From an uncultured Opitutia bacterium (lineage in GTDB: Bacteria > Verrucomicrobiota > Verrucomicrobiia > Opitutales > UBA953): DNA of 13,054 nt. The first letter of the stretch is position 1, and every line of letters starts with the position of its first letter. The notes below the pieces were generated by a model. That model saw nothing but the letters and a program-made list of their open reading frames with translations, did no database searches and was not told the origin of the DNA. Positions 1 to 5,849 of this stretch are shown piece by piece. Where the stretch lies: the NCBI GenBank assembly GCA_903957465.1, contig CAJBPJ010000147.1, positions 1 to 13,054 on the forward strand, written 5' to 3'. The position numbers and the translations under genes were made by a program.

Positions 1-262
1 CCTCCACTTCTGGCTCTGTGCAATTGGCACCATTGGCTATGTCGTGGTGATGAGCATTCATGGATGGATGCAAGGCATGCAATGGAATGCTGCGGTCATG
101 ACGCCCGCACAGATTTCGGCGGCTGCCCAACCATGGAATATTGCCCGGACGATTTGTGGTTCACTGATGACGGTAGGGCACATCGTTTTCTGTGCGCATG
201 TCCTTTGGATGCTCGTACCACGTGCTGAAAAACGCCAAGGACCAACGCTGTTTGCTCGATGA
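1..262 (+). CDS. ccoN: cbb3-type cytochrome c oxidase subunit I (CcoN), C-terminal part
   Basis: This is the last 86 or so codons of the catalytic heme-copper subunit of a cbb3 oxidase, which reduces O2 to water at the cytoplasmic membrane. The reading frame is open from the left edge (frame starting at base 2) to a TGA at 260-262. The visible part contains a transmembrane stretch followed by HGWMQGMQWN, and a last membrane helix (around GHIVFCAHVLWML) ending in a short basic tail. This matches the C-terminal end of CcoN. The heme and copper ligands lie upstream, outside the window, so the catalytic residues cannot be checked. Its stop overlaps the start of ccoO (ATGA), and the next two genes encode the cytochrome subunits, which supports the call strongly. 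Confidence 0.9.
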   Translation, partial: LHFWLCAIGTIGYVVVMSIHGWMQGMQWNAAVMTPAQISAAAQPWNIARTICGSLMTVGHIVFCAHVLWMLVPRAEKRQGPTLFAR

Positions 263-885
263 AAAATCTGCACATCATCTACGCTGGTGTCTTCTTCACT
301 ATCGCCTTCTCTTGGGGCGGCTTGGTGTTGAGCAGTCAGATTCAACAAGCCGATCTTGTGCCAGTGGCCTCTGAGGAAGGCGGACAGTTATACCCACGTA
401 AGGCATCCGGCTACGCCATCCAAGGCAAGGACGTCTATATTTCCCAGGGCTGTAATTACTGCCATTCGCAACAAGTTCGCCCGTCAGGCATGGGCGGAGA
501 TATCGCTCGCGGCTGGGGTCAGCGCTCAACGGTCTCTCGCGACTATATTCTTCAGGAGCGCGTCTTACTTGGCACCATGCGCACGGGGCCTGACCTTGCA
601 GACATTGGTGGACGTCAATCGTCCGACATTTGGCATTATTTGCATCTCTTTGATCCGCAAATCACTTCACCTGGTTCCAATATGCCCTCGTTCCGTCAAC
701 TCTTTGAGTTACGTCGTGAAGGGGCAACGCCATCCAAGGATGCCATTCGTATCCCTCCCACGCACGCTGCGGCTGCTCCCGCAGGTTACGAGTGGGTGCC
801 TACCGAGCGCGGGCGCAACCTCGTTGCATACCTGCGTTCACTCAAGTTGGACTATAATTCACCTGAAGCTAAGCTGAAGGAATGA
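259..885 (+). CDS. ccoO: cbb3-type cytochrome c oxidase subunit II, monoheme (CcoO)
   Basis: CcoO is the membrane-anchored monoheme cytochrome c that passes electrons to the CcoN active site. The 208-residue protein has one N-terminal membrane anchor (about residues 6-26). It then has a c-type heme motif CNYCH (C65, C68, H69) followed directly by SQQVRP, the family's characteristic run, and a methionine in NMPSF (M142) as the likely sixth heme ligand. The segment around residues 100-120 (LGTMRTGPDLADIGGR) is also typical. Length is close to the usual 200-240 residues. The start ATG at 259 overlaps the ccoN stop by four bases (ATGA), implying translational coupling. The family call is secure. 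Confidence 0.95.
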   Translation: MKNLHIIYAGVFFTIAFSWGGLVLSSQIQQADLVPVASEEGGQLYPRKASGYAIQGKDVYISQGCNYCHSQQVRPSGMGGDIARGWGQRSTVSRDYILQERVLLGTMRTGPDLADIGGRQSSDIWHYLHLFDPQITSPGSNMPSFRQLFELRREGATPSKDAIRIPPTHAAAAPAGYEWVPTERGRNLVAYLRSLKLDYNSPEAKLKE

Positions 886-889
886 TGCC

Positions 890-1576
890 ATGAACGACCG
901 TCGTCACGATTCACGTAATCAACCTCGCAATCCTGCGTCTAGGCGTCCTTTTGCCGAGGACTTTTCTGATGGTAAGTTGACCGAGGTTCATAGCCAACTC
1001 GCTCGCGAGAAAGAAGAACCACAAGAGGGCTTCGCCACTATCCCGGTCTTCATCGTCTTTGTCTTCTGTGCTTTTGGTTTCTGGGCTGGTGTTTACCTCA
1101 CCCGAAATTCCGGAGATTTTTCTGCCGCTACCTTCGACCTAGATGCCGTTAAGGTGGTCGCCGACACGGGTCCGAAGGCTTTCGAGCCAGATGCCGCCAA
1201 GGGCGAGAAGCTCTTTGCAATCCAGTGTGCCTCTTGCCACCAGGCGACAGGCCTAGGCCAGCCGGGCGTGTACCCGCCTTTGGCCGGGTCCGAGTGGGTT
1301 GCTGGGGATGAAGCCCGCACGATTAAAATCATTCTCGCAGGCATGGTGGGTGAGGTCGAAGTGAAGGGCGTGACCTACAATAACAATATGCCCAATGTAG
1401 GCGCTGGGTTAAAAGATTCTCAGGTTGCCAATATTGCCACGTATGTCCGCCAAGCGTGGGGTAATACATCTTCGCCTGTAATGGACACCAAAGTAGCCGA
1501 AGTCCGAAAATCAATCGGCGCACGTGGGCAGTATAGCGCGAAAGAACTTCTTTCCGAGCACCCGATCACGAAGTGA
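890..1576 (+). CDS. membrane-anchored monoheme cytochrome c in the CcoP position of the cbb3 operon
   Basis: This 228-residue protein probably serves as the third (electron-entry) subunit of the cbb3 oxidase. It has a hydrophilic, charged N-terminal tail (about 1-48), one transmembrane helix (about 50-70), a linker, and a single cytochrome c domain with CASCH (C113, C116, H117) and a likely distal ligand M167 in NNNMPN. Classical CcoP carries two heme motifs in about 300 residues; only one is present here. The start at 890 has AAGGA at 877-881 as a plausible ribosome site and lies 4 bases after the ccoO stop, so the genes are co-transcribed. No CcoQ-like ORF lies between them. It could be called a CcoP variant or simply a class I cytochrome c; its membership of the complex is inferred from operon position. 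Confidence 0.8.
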   Translation: MNDRRHDSRNQPRNPASRRPFAEDFSDGKLTEVHSQLAREKEEPQEGFATIPVFIVFVFCAFGFWAGVYLTRNSGDFSAATFDLDAVKVVADTGPKAFEPDAAKGEKLFAIQCASCHQATGLGQPGVYPPLAGSEWVAGDEARTIKIILAGMVGEVEVKGVTYNNNMPNVGAGLKDSQVANIATYVRQAWGNTSSPVMDTKVAEVRKSIGARGQYSAKELLSEHPITK

Positions 1577-1596
1577 TTTCGACCGAAGGTTTCTAG

Positions 1597-1634
1597 CCAC
1601 AAAAAAGCCCGCCAGTTGGCGGGCTTTTTTGTGG
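1597..1634. terminator. bidirectional intrinsic terminator between ccoP-like gene and trxA
   Basis: Two perfectly complementary 18-base arms (CCACAAAAAAGCCCGCCA at 1597-1614 and its reverse complement at 1617-1634) flank a two-base centre. The GC-rich core GCCCGCCA/TGGCGGGC is bordered on each strand by a run of six T. It therefore works as a Rho-independent terminator in both directions: 20 bases after the cytochrome gene stop on the plus strand and 14 bases after the trxA stop on the minus strand. Confidence 0.93.
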
Positions 1635-1648
1635 TTCACTGTGAAGCC

Positions 1649-1990
1649 TTAAACGTGCTTCTTGATAAGGTCGCTGATTTGCTTCTTGGCGTTGGGGGAT
1701 GCCCCTACGAGCCTTTCGACAATCTCACCGTTTTTGTAGAGAATGAGCGCTGGGATTGAGCTGACCCCAAGTCTTTGTGCTAACGGAAGGTTCTTGTCAG
1801 AATCCAGGCTGACTTTGCAGATTTGGACGGTGTCGGGGTTTTCATCCGCGATTTGGTCCAAGACCGGCGATAACTGTCGGCATGGGCCACACCAAGTAGC
1901 CCAGAAATCGATTAAAACGAGTTTCTCTGGCGACTTAATTGCAGCTTCGTAATTGGAAGCTTCGAGATCGATAACCTTGTCGGATGCCAT
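1649..1990 (-). CDS. trxA: thioredoxin
   Basis: Thioredoxin is a cytoplasmic disulfide reductase that keeps target proteins reduced using electrons from thioredoxin reductase. From the ATG at 1990 the protein has 113 residues, within a few residues of the family norm. It shows FWATWCGPC with the redox pair C34/C37, D28 as the buried acid, and the cis-proline P80 in SSIPAL. The C-terminal part (VGASPNAKKQISDLI) also fits. The frame is open upstream to an ATG at 2044, but those 18 extra residues overlap the neighbouring gene and have no counterpart in thioredoxins, so 1990 is preferred. The gene is last in the minus-strand run, 5 bases after the stop of the proline-rich gene. No clear Shine-Dalgarno sequence precedes it, so coupling to the upstream gene is likely. 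Confidence 0.95.
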   Translation of the reverse strand: MASDKVIDLEASNYEAAIKSPEKLVLIDFWATWCGPCRQLSPVLDQIADENPDTVQICKVSLDSDKNLPLAQRLGVSSIPALILYKNGEIVERLVGASPNAKKQISDLIKKHV

Positions 1991-1995
1991 GGAAA

Positions 1996-2355
1996 TTAAA
2001 CTTTGGTTTTTGTGAAGAGTTCTAAGGCCAAAAATACGGCACAACCTACCGAACCAAGCGCAGTCATGACATCAATTGCGACGACTAGGCCGGATTCAGG
2101 AGGGTCAATGCTTGCACCAGTCGTTGGCGAGATGGACGAAGGACGAACAGCAGGAGCAATCGCAGGTTTAGGGATGCTGCTGACAGCTGGAGGAGGGGGT
2201 AAAGGAGCGCTGGCGGCAGGGGGAGGGATGGGCTTCCCTGTTTCCGTCCTGGGCTGCAACTTGAGCTTAGGTGGTTGTGGGGTCGTAGACTCACTTGAAA
2301 CGTTACCTGCAGGACTGCCTGGAGGTGGCGGGGGAGTAGGTGCCTCGTTGCTCAT
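1996..2355 (-). CDS. proline-rich protein with a C-terminal membrane segment (unknown function)
   Basis: I do not recognise a named family. The 119-residue product has a low-complexity, proline-rich region over roughly residues 5-87 (27 prolines, including runs of five and four). It ends in one hydrophobic helix (about 90-114) and a short basic tail, TKTKV. There is no N-terminal signal peptide, so a tail-anchored membrane protein with a cytoplasmic, extended proline-rich arm is the simplest reading. It starts at an ATG and ends 5 bases before trxA, in the same direction as lptD, scpA and trxA, which favours this strand over the glycine-rich ORF on the opposite strand. No ribosome site is obvious. 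Function cannot be inferred. Confidence 0.65.
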   Translation of the reverse strand: MSNEAPTPPPPPGSPAGNVSSESTTPQPPKLKLQPRTETGKPIPPPAASAPLPPPPAVSSIPKPAIAPAVRPSSISPTTGASIDPPESGLVVAIDVMTALGSVGCAVFLALELFTKTKV

Positions 2356-2410
2356 TAGGGATGATTGAAGGTGAATGGCGCCTGTGTGGAGTCAATCCGA
2401 CAAGTGCCTT

Positions 2411-2698
2411 TTAGCTACGCTCGCTATGCCTTTTTAAGAGGTCTTGGACTTCTCTGACGTCGGCTTCCTGTAGGCTACGTCCTTTACGGGCAAGGTCTTC
2501 CGTCGTCCGAATGACCACCTCTGTCATCTTTTCGTGAGTGTCTTCAGATCCTCCGGCCAAAGTGAATCCATCGCCTCGGGTAACGCGTTTATGGCCATCT
2601 GTACCATCCAAGCCCAGCCCGACGAGGTGTTGGGTTTTTTGTGCAGGCGAAACGTTTTTCTTAGGCACGTCGCTATCTTGGACAAATTGGTTGGGCAA
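2411..2698 (-). CDS. small conserved-looking protein of unknown function downstream of scpA
   Basis: The ORF encodes up to 95 residues: a polar N-terminus, a central glycine-rich segment (HLVGLGLDGTDGHKRVTRGD, then GGSEDTHEKM around residues 50-58), and a charged, probably helical C-terminus. The central part looks constrained rather than random, and I have a vague memory of similar small proteins in Verrucomicrobiota, but I cannot name a family. The likely start is unusual: TTG at 2696-2698 directly follows the scpA stop TGA at 2699-2701 and lies in the same frame. A GTG at 2666-2668 (residue 11) is an alternative. No strong ribosome site precedes either. It is in the position where scpB often follows scpA, but is far too short and does not resemble ScpB. 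Confidence 0.6.
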   Translation of the reverse strand: MPNQFVQDSDVPKKNVSPAQKTQHLVGLGLDGTDGHKRVTRGDGFTLAGGSEDTHEKMTEVVIRTTEDLARKGRSLQEADVREVQDLLKRHSERS

Positions 2699-3559
2699 TC
2701 AAGTCTCGCTTGCAGGATCTTCGGCAGGGGGTGCGTCAAATTCTGAGTCCGAGTCCATAAGTGCCGCAGCAGACGTCGCTAATGCTTTCTGGCAGTAAAT
2801 TTCAGCGAAGAGATCATCCTGCTCAAGGGTTAGCTGGCCAAGTCGGGCAAGTTCCAAGCAAGCCAAGAAACTTGCCACCAACATCATGATGGTCGGTTGC
2901 TCAGGCAAGAGTGAGGTAAAGGTGAAGCGCTCTTCGGCTTGAAGTCGTGCCAAGATGAGCTCCATACGGTCTGTGACCGTTACGTTTTCAGCGCGAATAT
3001 CTCCAGGGAGAATCCGTTCGGAGAGTCGCCTTAAGATAAGGTTAAAGGTGTTCCAAAGTTCGATACGGTCGCTCGGAGAGACCGGGCGAGCTGGCAAGTC
3101 TTCGGGATTCGGGGCGTTGACGAGGCGGGGGAGGAGTCCTTGGCGTTCATCAATTAATCCGCGAAGGAGTGCCGCGGTTTCTTTGACCCGCTTATATTGA
3201 ATGAGTTGTTGAATTAAAGCCCAGCGTGGGTCTTGACCCTCATCGGATCCTGTAAGCTCTTCGTCTTTTCGTTCCGCCGCCGGTAAGAGCATTCGGCTCT
3301 TAATATACATCAGGGTGGCAGCCATGACAAAAAAGTCGCCAGCAAGCTCCAGGTTACCCTTTTCTTGGTTCCGCAGGATTGCCAAGTATTGTTGAGTGAC
3401 GGTCTCGATGGGGATGTCGTAGATATCGACTTCATTCTTACGAATGAGGAACAGTAGAAGGTCGAGTGGCCCTTCAAAGACGTCTAAACGAATAGGGTGG
3501 TCGACGGGCGGCAGTAATCCGTCCGTCGGTAAAGTAGGTTCTGAAGAAAGTGGTTCCAC
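2699..3559 (-). CDS. scpA: segregation and condensation protein A (ScpA, SMC kleisin)
   Basis: ScpA is the kleisin that bridges the heads of the SMC dimer and, with ScpB, forms the bacterial condensin that compacts and segregates the chromosome. The 286-residue protein has the hallmark FEGPLDLLL (28-36) followed by the N-terminal helical SMC-neck binding region with YLAI and LAGDFFVMAATLMYIKSRMLLP. It has a variable middle and a C-terminal winged-helix part (about 205-258: FTSLLPEQ, FLACLELARLGQLTLEQ). An acidic tail of about 30 residues extends past the usual end. The start codon is GTG at 3557-3559, two bases after the lptD stop, with no clear ribosome site, so expression is probably coupled to lptD. 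ScpB is not seen in the window. Confidence 0.93.
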   Translation of the reverse strand: MEPLSSEPTLPTDGLLPPVDHPIRLDVFEGPLDLLLFLIRKNEVDIYDIPIETVTQQYLAILRNQEKGNLELAGDFFVMAATLMYIKSRMLLPAAERKDEELTGSDEGQDPRWALIQQLIQYKRVKETAALLRGLIDERQGLLPRLVNAPNPEDLPARPVSPSDRIELWNTFNLILRRLSERILPGDIRAENVTVTDRMELILARLQAEERFTFTSLLPEQPTIMMLVASFLACLELARLGQLTLEQDDLFAEIYCQKALATSAAALMDSDSEFDAPPAEDPASET

Positions 3560-3561
3560 GC

Positions 3562-5760
3562 TTAGAATTTGAAGAGTCGCACGCGAATAGAGAAGTTCAA
3601 GTCTCCGTCACCGCGGCTAGAAGTGCGTTCGCCAAAACCGTACTCTAGGTCCCAAGAGTTTCCAATCTTTTGAGCGAGTACGGCGTTACGTTCGATGAAA
3701 CGCCCATTGATGAGGTCGTAAGTCAAATTGAGTTTAAAGCTATACGCAGAATTTAAACGGATGACGTAATTTCCAAAAATCTGGCGAGCAGCAATCGTTT
3801 CGCTGAGATCGCTTAATCCCAGTGTGGCATTCCAAACGTCACCCGAATCAATGCTCATCCACGTTGCCGACCCGAGGTGATTCCCGAGGCTACCATCAAA
3901 CTTAAGCATACTCTCCACGCTTAGCCATGGCTTAGGTTTCCAGGCCACATGGCTGTAGATGCCGCTACTATTGCCAGTGGCTGAGTCGACGCTGTCGCGC
4001 CAATCCGAGAAAACATCAAAGCGTAAAAGTTCACGTGTGCCGACGATTGCATCGCGCGTTTCCAAGGTATTGCGGATGCCAAACTGTCCGACTTGTCTTT
4101 CGGAAAGCGTTTCGACGTCAGGACGATCGGCAACATCGACAATCGGCACGTTCACGGTAGCTAGCGACAAGCGGTCAATCTTCGGAATGCTACTCAGTGA
4201 GTCGCCTGATGAGGGCATTGCACGCCAATGAACAAATGGACGGACTGTATGGCGGATCCCGTCAATACCCCAGCGGGCGGATTCCGTGTTCCAGATGGCC
4301 GTGGAAAGTATTTCGGCGTCAAAGCCTATCTGTGCGACACTGCGACTGACTGCACCCGTACCCGCCGTGGATTCACTCCACCAAGTCGAGCGGACGCCCG
4401 CGATAGGCCGAACCATAAACCAGTCGCTAAAGGTAGTTGGCCGACTCAGTCCGACGTAGGTGTCTAAACGTGAAAGATCAATCGGGGTGCTTTGCCCGGT
4501 GGCGTTCAGAAAATCAGCACCATTGAGCTGCTCAGATGGTCGTTCAGAAAGTTGAGCTGCGGCGAAATTAAAGCGGCCGAGCCAACTGGAATCTCCAATC
4601 GGCCGGTCACTGAAATCTAAGCGCAGCTCGGGAAGGCGTTGGACGACATCTTGGAAGTTATCTGTCTTCACTGTTGCCAGGGCAGAAACAAAACCGCCTG
4701 CAATCGGTGCACTTAATTCTAGGAAAGTCTGCGGGAGTTGAGTTTGTTGTGTTAAGCTGGGACGATAGTCGCGGACAACTTCAGGGTCGCTTAGTGCCAC
4801 CAACTCGCCGGCCATTTCCCAGCCGCTTGCTCCGCGGGCATTGAGACTTCCTTCGATAAAGTAGCGGGTGCTGCTTGCCACCCGACCGTATTTATCTGGA
4901 TAGAGTGATAAGTCTGTCTGGTCGTTGATCCAGCCGCCCGACAAGTTTGTACGCCAGCGCGTTTCTGTCGTTGGTAGTGTCCAGTTATCGTATCGAACGG
5001 TCGGCCCAATCAGCCAACCTGCGCGCGTATAGCCGTCCAGTAAGAGACCAGCCCAGAGTGCATCCGACTGCCGAATCGTTGTGGTGGTGCGGATATAGGC
5101 CCCTTGTCGCGAGGAAGTGCGTATACGGAAATAGACTTCCGCAGGAATTTCGCGGTAACCACGTTGAGCGTAACGTGGTATGTAGAAGAAAGGAATACTG
5201 CCGATGGCGGGGTGAATATGATTCAACACGATTCGGTCATCCGATTTTGTGTATGACATGCTGCCCGCGCGCAGACTCATGCCGGCATCGGATGGCTCGC
5301 GGTACCAGACTTTGACGCCCTCCATGTTCTGATTGCCCTTCACCATCGTGAAGCTGTCTGCGGTGAAGTAAGCAGGCTTACGTCCGAAGCGGACATTTTT
5401 CGCAGTGATTCTTCCCGTACGTGAATCGATACGGGCATATTCACCGAACATTCGAAGATTATCCGCAGTATAGATGACGTTACCGATGGCCTCAATGGTT
5501 CCGTCGACGGTGTTCATCCGAATTTCATCTGCGTTTAGCTGAGCGTCTTTCGTCGAAAAGCGCGCTTGTTTAGCGATGATGATCTTGCCGTCGTCTTCGG
5601 AACTAAAACTTTCACCTTCGAGAGCGGGTGGTGCTTTTAAAATGTTACCAGAACTTCCTGCTTCTTTTTTAGCGGCTGGCTCGTCTGGGGTAGGCTCAGC
5701 CAGTCCAAACCCTGGCAGAGCGAGGGAGGCGGCAAGCAACCAGAAGCGACGTCCGGGCAT
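3562..5760 (-). CDS. lptD: LptD/OstA-like outer-membrane LPS-assembly protein
   Basis: LptD is the outer-membrane barrel that, with LptE, inserts lipopolysaccharide into the outer leaflet. From the ATG at 5760 the protein has 732 residues. It begins with a signal peptide (MPGRR, hydrophobic core, likely cleavage after GLA at residue 21). An OstA-like beta-jellyroll follows at about 59-125 (IIIAKQARF, LNADEIRM, GTIEAIGNVIYT). The rest is a long beta-strand-rich segment ending in RVRLFKF, a terminal aromatic residue as expected for barrel insertion. The frame extends to a TTG at 5796, but the ATG places the signal peptide at the N-terminus. No cysteine is seen in the protein, unlike the disulfide-dependent enteric LptD. 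It is first in the minus-strand run and only 2 bases from scpA. The call rests on domain architecture; a related LptD-like organic-solvent-tolerance protein is the alternative. Confidence 0.8.
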   Translation of the reverse strand: MPGRRFWLLAASLALPGFGLAEPTPDEPAAKKEAGSSGNILKAPPALEGESFSSEDDGKIIIAKQARFSTKDAQLNADEIRMNTVDGTIEAIGNVIYTADNLRMFGEYARIDSRTGRITAKNVRFGRKPAYFTADSFTMVKGNQNMEGVKVWYREPSDAGMSLRAGSMSYTKSDDRIVLNHIHPAIGSIPFFYIPRYAQRGYREIPAEVYFRIRTSSRQGAYIRTTTTIRQSDALWAGLLLDGYTRAGWLIGPTVRYDNWTLPTTETRWRTNLSGGWINDQTDLSLYPDKYGRVASSTRYFIEGSLNARGASGWEMAGELVALSDPEVVRDYRPSLTQQTQLPQTFLELSAPIAGGFVSALATVKTDNFQDVVQRLPELRLDFSDRPIGDSSWLGRFNFAAAQLSERPSEQLNGADFLNATGQSTPIDLSRLDTYVGLSRPTTFSDWFMVRPIAGVRSTWWSESTAGTGAVSRSVAQIGFDAEILSTAIWNTESARWGIDGIRHTVRPFVHWRAMPSSGDSLSSIPKIDRLSLATVNVPIVDVADRPDVETLSERQVGQFGIRNTLETRDAIVGTRELLRFDVFSDWRDSVDSATGNSSGIYSHVAWKPKPWLSVESMLKFDGSLGNHLGSATWMSIDSGDVWNATLGLSDLSETIAARQIFGNYVIRLNSAYSFKLNLTYDLINGRFIERNAVLAQKIGNSWDLEYGFGERTSSRGDGDLNFSIRVRLFKF

Positions 5761-5849
5761 CAGCTCTGACACTTGACCACAGGCGGTTTCGGACAAGGTT
5801 TTTCGGGCATTGCGCTTGCGGGGCAGGGCCTACCTCGAGAGGGTGGGGT
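5761..5849. promoter_or_regulatory. divergent intergenic region of lptD and glgB
   Basis: These 89 bases separate two divergently transcribed genes, so promoters for both the minus-strand lptD run and the plus-strand glgB should lie here or just inside the genes. No convincing -35/-10 pair was found by eye. A purine-rich GAGAGGG at 5837-5843 is a plausible ribosome site for the glgB ATG at 5850. Confidence 0.35.

Noticed and set aside
2003..2368. Glycine-rich 121-codon ORF on the plus strand opposite the proline-rich gene
   Set aside because: Proline codons (CCN) read as glycine (GGN) on the other strand, so it is the expected mirror. Gene order and the 5-base spacing to trxA favour the minus strand.
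2524..2739. 71-codon minus-strand ORF spanning the scpA/95-codon junction in another frame
   Set aside because: It overlaps the end of scpA out of frame and shows no recognisable features; considered a shadow.
5761..5796. Twelve-residue N-terminal extension of the LptD-like protein from a TTG
   Set aside because: The ATG at 5760 puts a clean signal peptide (basic start, hydrophobic core, cleavage after GLA) at the very N-terminus; the extension would precede it with a polar stretch.
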